This document shows, piece after piece, positions 54,299 to 64,000 of a stretch of DNA of 64,000 nt. This DNA is from Hybos culiciformis (lineage: Eukaryota; Arthropoda; Insecta; Diptera; Hybotidae): assembly GCA_964007475.1 (NCBI GenBank), contig OZ023274.1, forward strand, positions 83,242,346 to 83,306,345, read 5' to 3'. The notes under the pieces are model-generated. The model was not told where the DNA came from. It saw only the letters and a program-made list of their open reading frames with translations, and searched no databases. Numbering within the stretch: the stretch's first letter is position 1; each line of letters begins with the position of its first letter. The position numbers were made by a program, and so were the translations under genes.

Positions 54299-54452
54299 AA
54301 ATTTATTATTTAAGTATGTATATAAAACACAAGAAATGATTTTGATATTTTCATTCTTTATAATTTTGTGTTATGCAGATTCTTCAAATTTCCCGTTTTA
54401 CGACAAATATATTGAAATAAAAAAGAACTGATTTTAAGATTATTCTAAATAT

Positions 54453-54504
54453 ATTTTAATAAATTGAAGAAATTGTTTTTTGATTTTAATAAATTGAAGA
54501 AATT
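54453..54504. repeat. 22-base direct repeat, period 30
   Basis: A 22-base unit beginning ATTTTAATAAATTG occurs at 54453-54474 and identically at 54483-54504. A second local duplication, TTAGTGATTGTG, follows at 54523 and 54540. Confidence 0.8.
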
Positions 54505-54772
54505 CTTTGAAAAAAATTTATATTAGTGATTGTGTGTGATTAGTGATTGTGAGAAACTGCTGACCATTTCATATTTGTTTTAAAATAATGTAACGTACAT
54601 AATTTGAAATCAAAAACTTATTAACAAATCTTCCACGCTATACAAAAATTAAAAAACTACTTTTAGAAAATCGAAAATATAATTATGTATTTATTCTTTA
54701 ATAAATTTCTAACTAAAACTAAAATGACTTTGATAGATAAACCAAATAAAATATGTTATCGGTTATGGGTAT

Positions 54773-54787
54773 CGGTAAATTTACCAC
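54773..54787. repeat. Copy 2 of shared 15-mer with palindrome GGTAAATTTACC
   Basis: This copy is identical over 15 bases to 48120-48134 and in the same orientation. The flanks differ: ...TTATGGGTAT before and ATTATTCATA after. Confidence 0.7.
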
Positions 54788-54881
54788 ATTATTCATAACA
54801 TTGTTAAAAAAAAAAATCCGCGTATTTAATGGATCTGATATTTTCTTAATGCATCGAACAAAACGTAATAGAGAAATTGTT

Positions 54882-54903
54882 AACTTCCTGAACTAAGGAA
54901 GTT
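54882..54903. repeat. Inverted repeat AACTTCCT/AGGAAGTT
   Basis: Perfect eight-base arms (54882-54889 and 54896-54903) flank the six-base loop GAACTA. It is followed by a 100-base stretch of more even composition; its origin is unknown. Confidence 0.5.
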
Positions 54904-55548
54904 GGAATGACCAGGTACAAACTCATAATTTATAATTTATCATTGAGTGCCGATTATAGGTCAGAAAGTCACTACTTTGTTGTGCTAAAAACTATAATTA
55001 TTGGATTAATATTATTTTATTTTCTAACTGAAAACTCATCTAAAATAAAAATAATTATGAATTTAAAAAACGGTGTATTTTAAAGAAAATTAAAGCATCC
55101 TGAAAAGGAAAACTAACAAGTCCCCAGTTATATTTAATATATATACAACATAGATCAACGCAGATAAAATTATTAATATAATATTTACAAAACAATATGT
55201 TTAATCTCATTTAAATTGTGCATATTGAAGAGGAATTTTGTAGAATATTAGGTAATTGGACCTATCTTATGCTTTGTTTAAGGAATAATTATTTATTTCT
55301 AGAGGATTAAAAAATCTGTATATAAATTCCTTTTAAATATGATTCTTTCAAAGTTTTAAATTTGAAATAAGACCCTACATATAATACTATACATACTTAA
55401 ATATTGGAAGTAGAATTTACGTAATTATCATTTTGACAGAGAAATCTAATTCGAATTCCAATTTTGGCAATTCTGTGCGAATGATTACACTGGCCTACAA
55501 CAAAAAAAAATTTGTATTGGTGCAGCTCTGTTCGCATCTGTAGTCGGT

Positions 55549-55596
55549 AAAGTAGTTAGTATGAACTACTTTGCTGCTACTAGATGTCAGCTGACA
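55549..55596. repeat. Cluster of perfect inverted repeats
   Basis: AAAGTAGTT (55549-55557) and its complement AACTACTTT (55564-55572) form a nine-pair stem with a six-base loop, extended imperfectly by GTAG/CTAC outside. TGTCAGCTGACA (55585-55596) is a perfect 12-base palindrome. Both lie about 100-150 bases before the truncated element ORF and probably belong to its 5' region. Confidence 0.6.
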
Positions 55597-55698
55597 GCTC
55601 TGGTTTACCTACAATTCTTATTTCAAATTTTTTACGGTTTTATTCAAAATCAGTCCATGTTATAACTACTTTTATGACATTAATCGTATAAATTTATG

Positions 55699-55860
55699 AT
55701 GGCAAGTAAGTCAAGAAGTTGCATTAACGATCCTGATATGTTTTGTTGCGGTGAGTATATAATGAAAGATCAACGGAAACCGATTAATGACACGGTAATT
55801 CGCTTGTATTCTGTATACTTTGATATTGAAATTGGCAATCAAGATAAAGAGCTGATATGA
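55699..55860 (+). pseudogene. Truncated ORF of a multicopy arthropod element (Cys-rich N-terminus)
   Basis: The ATG at 55699 opens 53 codons ending at TGA 55858-55860. The peptide begins MASKSRSCINDPDMFCCGEY and ends with a NQDK-containing segment. I recognise the pattern S-R-x-C-x-N-x-P-D-x-F-C-(YI)-C-G-E, followed about 30 residues later by G-x-Q-D-K, as the start of a multicopy protein in many arthropod genomes, probably transposon-derived, that normally continues with SWAP and more Cys-rich sequence. Here the two residues usually found between the paired Cys (FC-YI-CGE) are missing, which fits a 6-base deletion, and translation stops right after QDK. It is therefore a fossil fragment. About 200 bases upstream have similarly normal composition and inverted repeats and probably belong to the same insertion. 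The family identification is from memory. Confidence 0.5.
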
Positions 55861-55890
55861 AAAATGTGACTAGTTTTCTTGTATCAGCTC
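55849..55890. repeat. Inverted repeat at the broken end of the element ORF
   Basis: GAGCTGATA (55849-55857) and TATCAGCTC (55882-55890) are perfect nine-base complements separated by 24 bases that include an AAAA/TTTT pair. The left arm overlaps the last codons of the truncated ORF. This may mark a rearrangement or deletion junction. Confidence 0.6.
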
Positions 55891-57616
55891 ACAAAATATA
55901 CCCAAAATCAGGTCTAAAATCTTAGGCACCAAAATGAGTGTAGTCCAGTGTTATGTATAATTTTTTACAAGTTTCATTTAAGATTGGAAATTTTTTTTAC
56001 TTAAATAAAAATTAACTACTCTAAAATTTAGAATATATGGGACATTGGTTGACTGATTAGAGCTTCCATCACATTTACTGTAGTATTATCATCATTTATT
56101 TAACTTGCCCAAATTGTTCACATGAATTAGACTTCTGTTTGGGTTGTTTTAGAAAAATATTTTGTAAAATTCAAAAATCGATGATTAAGTCCTGACATTA
56201 AATAAGTGAAGTATATTTTTTTTATTTAAAACAAAGCAAAAAAATATTTTTTAACAGTCATAATAAACAAATAATTGAAAATCATTTTGTTCACATAAAA
56301 AATTTATTATTTATGTTTTTTTTCTATTAATTTCCAAAAAAAATTTAAAAAAACGGAAATCCATTTAAATTTTATTTCTTTTCAATTTCAAACTTCCCAA
56401 GTTTTTTATTTTATACATCTTTTACATAAGATAAAATATATGTTATAGATAGGTAAATACAATTTATATACATATGTGTATAAATAAATATAAAGATTTT
56501 AAAGATACTAAACCATATTTTTCTTTATGTCCAACAAAAATCTCAAACAATTAATATCTAAAAAATCTTCACAAAATTTACCACAAATTCAAAAGAAAAA
56601 AAAAACAAGAAAAACTAATAATTTTTTTTTTTTTAAACGAAACAACCCAAAAACTTTTTCTTTTCTTTTTCTTCTACATTTTATTACACCTTAAAAGTTT
56701 TCATGAATGAAATTTCATTAAATTAAATACTTTTCTCACCTGTTTTCCAATTTTGTTACAACATAATGTCCAAAATAACAAAAAAAAATATTAAAATTCC
56801 TTTAGAAGCAAAATTAAAATGAAAAATTTGGTGGTTCTCTCAAACTTCAGAACTTTTCTATTATTTTTATTCGTATTGAAATTAAATTTTGGAAATTAAA
56901 AAAAAAAAATTAGGCTTTTGGAAATTTATGCTTTAATAAATATATTATATTTATATATTATAGATCATAATGTTGTAATAATTGGTCTACTAATTTTACA
57001 GTCCTATAGGCCTACTTTTATAATACCTCGTTTCCCGTGGCCTTTGTTCCTTTTACACATTCATAGGTCGTGGATGTAGTTATGAAATAACTATTCTACA
57101 GGTGTATATTATATCTAAAAATATATTAAAATAAAAATAAATTTGAGAGGATTTACCTCAAACCATTGCGATTACTATTATTTTTTATTAAAAATATCTA
57201 ATTTAAGTCATCGCTTATTTTGAGGTAGAGATATTATAACAAATATGTAGCTGAATGAATGGTAAAAAGTTGTAGAAAGTATATATACTGAATAACGATT
57301 TTTTTTTTGTTTGTCATAAAATTTAATTACATTATGAGCGTATTTTTTTTTTAAGTCTATTCGGCACCTTCACCACCAATTGGACATCAAAAAATTCTGT
57401 CGCCATATTTTCTCAAAAAAAAAAATGTCTAGAAAGTTTTGTTACATCATTTATGTAATGTGCGGTTTTCTAACATAGGTATGAGAATTTTTTGATTTTT
57501 ATTAAGTGATCTAAAGATTGAAAGTCACTCTGGGACACTTATAAATTAAAAAAAATTAATCTTAAAATTGATTGAATAAAAATGATAAGAAAAAAAAAAT
57601 CGCCAAAAATGTTTTA

Positions 57617-57850
57617 TTATACATATATGCGTACTTCACTTTGTATAGGAAGTTGTCTGTCACAAATAATTTCATCTGTTAATATTTTGTTTGAAGCATT
57701 ATTTGTAATTTTTTCTAAATTCATTTTTAAAATTTGAGGAATGATTAATTTGCTTTCGTAAAGTTCAAGTGGATCTAAGTTTTTTGTTTCAAAAAGTTTC
57801 GGATATGGATTGGGAAACTTGGAACGGCTAATGTTTTCCACGTGATATCT
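57617..57850 (-). other. Unrecognised open reading segment, possible exon or fossil
   Basis: The frame is open for 77 codons from just after a TGA (57853-57851) to the stop near 57617. There is no ATG at its start; the apparent first Met is a GTG. The product reads RYHVENISRSKFPNPYPKLF, later contains NLDPLELYESKLIIPQ, and ends LPIQSEVRIYV. It is rich in Pro, Glu, Asp and Ser, unlike the F/K/N/I/Y peptides that random AT-rich DNA gives here, so it may be a 3' exon or a decayed transposon gene. I do not recognise the family. No convincing acceptor was identified upstream; another short open frame (LSVLDFCRKK) lies about 90 bases further upstream. Confidence 0.25.
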
Positions 57851-59846
57851 TCACTTGATTACGATGACAACAACTAGAGTCTTTCTATTTAATTTTTCTT
57901 ATTCTTTTTCCGGCAGAAGTCTAAAACCGATAAAAACTCATTATAAGAAAAGTTTTGCAGGAGTTGATTATGGTCATATAATTAAATTCATAATGTAAAA
58001 ATTTAAAATAATACAGCTTGTCAAAGCTAAAAAGTGATAATCGTAAAATGAGCTTTCTTTATCTTCATTAAAGATCAAAAAAGATCAAAAAAGATTCGGA
58101 AAAACCACATAATGGGCTAAATATCATGTCTAAAATTATGACGCGAAAAAACTTTTTATATACTTTTCAAACAAGTGTATTTTTTTTTTTTTATAAATTT
58201 TAAGAAGTCTGATTCATGATCTCTAAGAAGAAACAAAAAAACTTGTTTATAAAATAAAGCTTAATTATACCATGAAAACATAATTTAAGAAAAATCATCA
58301 ATTGTTTCCTGATAAAATAATATTCTGGTTAACTTAAAAAAATCAAAAATTAAAAAACGAAATAAACAAAATTATTTTTCAAAAAAAAAAAAAAATACAT
58401 AAAAAAAATCTTTCACATTCATGGCTTTTAACACTATTTCCGCAACACAATAACGAAACGAAATATTTGAAGTGGTTTACAAACAAAAAATATATATATT
58501 TTAATTTTTTTTTTGCTTTTCATTGTAAAGTACTATGTATATATTATGAAATTCAACATAAACTTCACTCAAAACCATATAAGAAAACCACTTATTCATG
58601 ATGGAACCAAAAAGATATTATAATGGTGGCTACTTTTTATTTAACACGTTATATTTTCTTTTCTTTCATATAACGTGAAAAAAACTTTAAGGACAATATA
58701 AATATAATATTAACTATGTACGTACATAATACATATAAATAATAAGTCAATAAGATAATATACATAAAAAAGTTTATCGCCAAAAAGGATTTTTTTGAGC
58801 TTAAAATTAAACAGATAAGAATTGTTCTAAAATCATAAACATTTTAATATATATATATACCTGGATTCTAAAATATCCTTATTATATTCGAATTGAAAAT
58901 AAATTATTTATGATTTTTAATTTAGAATTATGTAACAAAATTAATGTATACAAGAGTTTGAACAATTATAGACTGAATGGGATAAAACTTAAATATATGT
59001 AATATTTTATTCAAATTTTGGATTGTTTTTCCTCTATCGCAACGACAAAATTTAAAATGAATAAATTATCTAGATCCAATTGCATTTCGCCTGACAAATA
59101 TTTAATCAACGAAAAACAGAATAAAATACAAAATATGTACAAAATATTAAACTTCGGAAACTAAATAAGACTTTTTATTTTTCAACCCACTACTCATTGA
59201 ATTTTTTTTATACTGATTTATATCTATAAGATTTTATAAGTTCTTTCAATAAAGAAAATCATCTTCCTGGCTTCAAAAAAAAAAAAAAAAACAAAAAACA
59301 AAACCAAATTCAAAATGAAAAGACGGATTTTCAACATCTCTATTTATATTTTAAAAATTAAAAAAAAAAATACAATAGGAACAAATTTACTGGTAATGCC
59401 ACTTGACCAATATATGCTTAGTCACATTTTGATGGGTTATCGTGATTAGTGCTTGTTTACGGTTGGCTGGGAAAAAAATATCTTTGATAATATTATTTAT
59501 ATTATAAATATATATATATAATGTATTTACATATGTACAAAATCCAGAATTTTTTTTTTTTATTTATTGACTTTAAATATTAAGTCTTTATAAACATTAT
59601 TTATATAGTAAAAAATTAAACAGGCGCGTCGCCGTCATTAATGTAATAAAATTCATTAAAGTTTTTTCAATTCATTAAAAAAATATTTTGTTATCAAAGC
59701 AGAACAATGTTAAGTTTTTTGTATACAAATAAATAAAAAATTTATCAATCTGTATACTACATAATAAAATAAAATAAAATAAAAAAAGATTATCTTGTTT
59801 TCTATTAAATATAAGATTTTAATTTAATAATGTTTTTCCCAAACAG

Positions 59847-60050
59847 AATTTCCAAAGGTGGTCCTTTAAACCAGATGAATTTTCTGGCATTATTAATCCA
59901 TTCAGCTTTCTGCCGAATATTGATCTGTGCATTTCTCGGTTATTACCAGCTGTTACGAGGGGCTGTTTACAAACAAAAATTTTCTACACTATACATATTA
60001 GAGAATTGCACTCTGTATACTATCATATAAGTTTTGATATTATTCTATAA
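59847..60050 (+). other. Exon-like open segment A
   Basis: After a TTTTTCCCAAACAG acceptor-like site the frame NFQRWSFKPDEFSGIINPF... is open for 67 codons to TAA at 60048-60050. The base composition is clearly richer in G+C than the flanks from about 59847 to 59965. The same bases are also open on the minus strand, reading INIRQKAEWINNARKF and then WFKGPPLEILFGKN, so the coding strand is ambiguous. I recognise neither product. It could be an exon of an unknown small gene or a piece of an old element. Confidence 0.25.
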
Positions 60051-60085
60051 ATATTTTTTGCAATATTTATTTTTAAATTTTTCAG

Positions 60086-60249
60086 TTAACATCAAAAATC
60101 AATCTTGTAAAGTGAATTTTGAAGGTTTCCAATTTGTTATACGTCTTGACGAGGAAATTCAAACTTATGATGAAAAATATTTGTCCAAAACTTTAAGTTT
60201 TACTTTCCAAAATATTGAAAGCCTTTTTATAAATATCGAACCATTTTGA
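60086..60249 (+). other. Exon-like open segment B
   Basis: A TTTTTCAG acceptor-like site precedes a frame reading VNIKNQSCKVNFEGFQFVIR and then LDEEIQTYDEKY..., open to TGA at 60247-60249. It has a mix of charged and polar residues unusual for this region, and its minus strand is interrupted. It lies 36 bases after segment A and could be joined to it only through a weak donor (for example A/GTTTTG at 60031). The product is not recognised. Confidence 0.22.
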
Positions 60250-60411
60250 CTTTTAACCTTTTTTATTTAACCTTTTTATATTATTATTTACAGCCTAAAT
60301 TTCTTATTAATCATATTTTCTAAGTATTTTTTATTCGTTTTAGTTTTATATATTTTATTCAGGATTGAAACATAAAATACTTATAATTTTTTTTTATTCT
60401 CTTAATTTCAG

Positions 60412-60467
60412 TTTTTCGGTCGAAATCCCTTAAGGGCTTTTTACAAAGTGCGGTGGATAAGATTTAA
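60412..60467 (+). other. Exon-like open segment C
   Basis: A TTAATTTCAG acceptor-like site is followed by a frame reading FRSKSLKGFLQSAVDKI and TAA at 60465-60467, which looks like a protein C-terminus. A second frame (FFGRNPLRAFYKVRWIRFK) is also open. The segment includes the 10-base palindrome CCCTTAAGGG (60427-60436). With A and B it makes three successive acceptor-preceded patches within 620 bases on the plus strand. Evidence for a gene is suggestive only. Confidence 0.2.
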
Positions 60468-63400
60468 AACAAAAAAAAAAAAATAATAATAATAATAAAA
60501 TAATAAAATATAGAAATTCTTTTTAAAACGAAAATAGAATTGATAAATTTATATCTATATATTTTTTTTTATGCTAAAATGTTTCGTGTTTCCAAATAAA
60601 ATTGCGCCAACAAGATATATTTCTTTTAAAATCGTAAGAAAAAGAAAATAACTTCGTGCAAAGTTTTTTATAATGATTTTTTGATTGATGTTTTTTTGAT
60701 TGGACCAAAGATGCCAAACCCAGAAGGCTTCAAACTAGACCTGGTAACTTCTTAAGATATTTTATATTCTTGGAAGAAAAAAAAAACAATTTTTAAAATG
60801 TAAAATGTTATTTATGTATACATTGGCTGTTCCTTCATCAAAGGAAAAAAGTATTTTTAGTTAAAATTTAAAAATTTGAAAAAATAATAATTTTTAATTT
60901 CTTTTTATTTATCCTCCATAGAACAGTCATAAGTTAAAAAAAATCTTGAAAACTCTTCATATCAAGTTTTTTTTTTCAAGTGAAAAATTAGAGTAAACTG
61001 AACTTCTCTCAATAAGATTAAATTCGTATTTCTGCAAAAAATTTTAACAGAAAACTTCTGGAACCAGATTCTATATCAGTTTCTACTTCTCTTGTAGTTC
61101 ATTTTCTTAACTTCGACCAAATATAAAATTAGTCTTAATGTAAACTTTTCATGTAAAAGTCGTTTACCTACAAGGCTACAAACCAGAAATTAAAATAAAT
61201 AAAATTATAAATTCGGGATATCATTTATTTATCATATATTTCGGATAATCAGGAAGGTCAATTTTATCAGAAGTTTTATGACGAAGTTTTACTCCTTAGA
61301 AACCTTTGTGCTCAAAAATGTATCTCTTAAAGTTAACAATATTTACAGGTCTACGAAGTGGTAAAATTCACTAGTATAAAAAAAAAGAAATTTTCCTTCG
61401 CAGAGACTACGCAATTAATTTTTTTCTGATATTTAAATATAGATAGTAATAGGAAAATGATCGAAATTTTTTTTCACTTATTCATTCGACAATTTTTCTG
61501 CCATTCATTCAAAAGATTGCGTGTTACAAAGGTTAACATTTTTTGTAACATTTCGTGTTTTCATGTTTACAATTTGAACAAAAAGTTTTATTTTACTTGT
61601 TGTTTTGTTAACTTAGTTTTTAGTTTTTTTTTCTCTTGATATTCTTTTGAAATTGTAAAGACAAAAAAAAAAAATTGTTTTTTTTTTTTTTTACTTTTTA
61701 CTATAATTATGTTTTATAAGATTCTTAGTGTTATTTGGATTTTTATTATACTTATATGAATATAATAATTGTTTTTTTTTTTATAGACTTTTGTCCTTTG
61801 GCATTATATGTTTTTTTTTTTTTAATTTTAATTTTTTTTTATTATTATTTTAAAAAATTTTTCTTCTGAATAAATTGGCAAGGTCGTTTTTTGATGTTTT
61901 TTAAATATTATTATTTAAATATTAAAATTTTTTTTGTTATTATTATTATAATTTTTTTGTAACAAATTTTATAGCCATGTTTATTTTATATGGTAAATTA
62001 ATTTATTTATTATTAATATTTTTTTTCTTTTTTTGAAACATTTCTTTTTATAATTTAATATCAAAAAAAAAAAATGTATAACATTTTTTTTATTTTATTT
62101 AATTATAATAAGTTTAAATTATAAATAAATATGTGTGTAGATATATAGTTATTTATATACAACTGGAGACTGGACTATGGTTAAAATATTTAACTTTTGT
62201 TAGCTGATGCTGTTAGAAAATGTCAAATATAGAATTTATTGAAAAGAATAGAAATTATAAACAAATTTATCTTTACAATGCCATACAATTTGTTCTCTGG
62301 CTGAAATAATATTTGTAGAAAGTACGAAAGTTTGGGATTATTTCCGATTTTGAAGAGAATATAATTAAAATTAATTTTAAATTAAAACAAACTAATTTAA
62401 AAAATAAACTGGTCTAATATGTATTTAATTTAAAGTCAGCTGTTCAAAAATTTCTATACAGAATTAATTCAATATCATAAATCTATTATTATAATCGAAT
62501 ACCATCTTTCCAATGCCATTTACAATCTGTTGTCTGCCATATGCAGTTTGTTTTCTATCTTAAATAATTTCAGAAGATTCGGACTTTGATGAGAAATTTT
62601 AGAACAAATAAATCATAAAATTGATATTATTCAAGTTCTGAAAAAAGTTGATAAACAAATGATAAGACATAAATTATGTTAAATTTTAAAATTAAAATGA
62701 GACCGAAATTATATTCGTAAGCCCTAGTTCTGGGTTTCAACTTTCAACGATTTATATTAAATATAGTATGTGAAAATAATAATTATAAGCGTAAAAGTAC
62801 GTTACCATTGAAAATGCTTCACTTGAGAAAATAAAAAGATTGGGAATAAGCAATTTTCGATCCCAAACCATCGAATAGCTTACTTCTTTACTTGAAGTAA
62901 TATTTACATCTAAAAATTTCTATATATATATATATGTATATATTATAAAATTTCAATGTGCATCTCCCAACTGGCTCAAAAATATGTACTAAAACTAAAA
63001 GGAACTAATGAAACAAAAAAAAAATAGATTTTTTTTTTCGCATTCAAAAAATAAAATTAAATATTCCTAAACATCACAACAAATTCATGAATGTTTTGAA
63101 AGGATAATAATCTTCTTTCTTTTTTTTCAAAGCATTATATATGTAAAAGATTTTTTCATTGGATTTGGCGCCAGATCTTCGGGCATTTTTGAGCTACAAA
63201 AAAAAAGTAATGCGAAAAGACAAATGCAAAAAAAAAACAGAAATTATTTTTCTTCGGTTAAAAGGATCATCAGGTGCATTTCTTAGTGCAAAAACTATTT
63301 TTTTAAGGATTATTTTTTTTTTGTTCCCGACTTAATGCTCTCTTTATATATATAAAAAAAAATAAAAACTTCAAGTTGAAAATCAAATTAAGAATTTTAT

Positions 63401-64000
63401 AAAAATTAATTTGTTATTTTTTCTCTCCTACCGAAAAATTAAATAAAAAATAATAATAAAATTCTGGGAAAATGTTAAATTATACTGCAATTTTAACAGC
63501 TTTTCAACTAAATCCAATAAATTTAATAAATTAGGGAATGACTTTTCTATTAATAATGACACTGACATAGATTAAATCAAAATAAATAATATGAATAAAA
63601 TTCTGGCGACAAAATTCCTGCTTTTTCTATACAGTTATGAAAGCAACATTATGTACTGTAGTTTCGATGGATCCTGTATCTTGTAAAGTTTAAGTAAACC
63701 AATTATAAAAGATCAATCATACAATCATAGTGTAACATCGATTTGTTCGCCTGATATTTGTCTTTGTACCTTGAATAATATATAATATCTTTAAATAATT
63801 TTTGAATTTCAAAAATATTTCATTTGAAAATAAAATCGCTAGATTTTTTTACAAGGTGGTATAAAAATCAAAAACATAAAAAATAGATACATATATCAAA
63901 ATCCTTAAGGCAAATGAGTTTCAAATCAAGCAACCCTTAATAAATTTTTTAGGTCCTATAATTAAAACGGTTCAAAATGATCCATTTGCTTCTGACAAAA

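Larger units (their letters stand above)
43734..64000. other. Region upstream of Dll, mostly non-coding
   Basis: Nothing here could be assigned to a known single-copy gene. Supported contents are the SINE near 50830-50961, the truncated element ORF at 55699-55860, unrecognised open segments at 45865-46242, 57617-57850 and 59847-60467, hairpins, AT and ATT microsatellites and several GC-richer islands (51440-51720, 53650-53750, 55480-55900). Stretches not listed separately are AT-rich low-complexity sequence in which I see nothing else. Distal promoter exons or enhancers of Dll could lie here but cannot be recognised by eye. Confidence 0.6.

Overview
This window is insect nuclear DNA. It is very AT-rich (roughly four fifths A+T by eye), full of A and T homopolymer runs, AT and ATT microsatellites and gene-poor introns. 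The only gene I can identify securely is Distal-less (Dll), the Dlx-family homeobox gene for appendage patterning. It lies on the minus strand, so transcription runs from high to low coordinates. The insect assignment rests on the Dll protein, whose N-terminal blocks (PGKSAFVEL, QDSGFPSPRSALGYPFPP, HQNSYSGYHLGSYAPP) are those of insect Dll, and on arthropod-type repeats. I cannot settle the order.

Dll layout in transcription order: a possible 5' leader exon ends at 43709 with a consensus donor; the first certain coding exon is 41921-41729; the second is 34838-34663; the third is 26349-26171. The third exon ends exactly between homeodomain residues 44 and 45, the classic intron site of Dlx/NK-type homeoboxes. 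The exon with the recognition helix (beginning VKIWFQNRR in the family) and the C-terminus was not found. It should lie beyond coordinate 1, so the intron that splits the homeobox is at least 26 kb. Splice phases and reading frame agree across the three certain exons and give 168 residues from the upstream ATG.

The most interesting candidate is a 102-base exon-like segment at 28247-28146, on the Dll strand, between the second and third coding exons. It has a CAG/G acceptor, an AG/GTAAAG donor, no stop, a length divisible by three, and exactly the phase needed to be spliced in. It would add 34 residues between the N-terminal region and the homeodomain. The translation start also has unusual features: a strong GC hairpin begins at the third base of the first in-frame ATG, and the candidate leader would create an 11-codon upstream ORF that ends just before that ATG.

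The remaining sequence is intronic or upstream DNA. It holds a decayed tRNA-derived SINE (about 50830-50961), a likely tail of an insect retroelement (about 31490-31640), a truncated multicopy-element ORF (55699-55860) beside a cluster of inverted repeats, several exon-like or ORF remnants I do not recognise (25037, 35995, 57617, 59847-60467), islands of normal base composition that could be enhancers, and many simple repeats. No RNA gene, CRISPR array or intact transposon was found.
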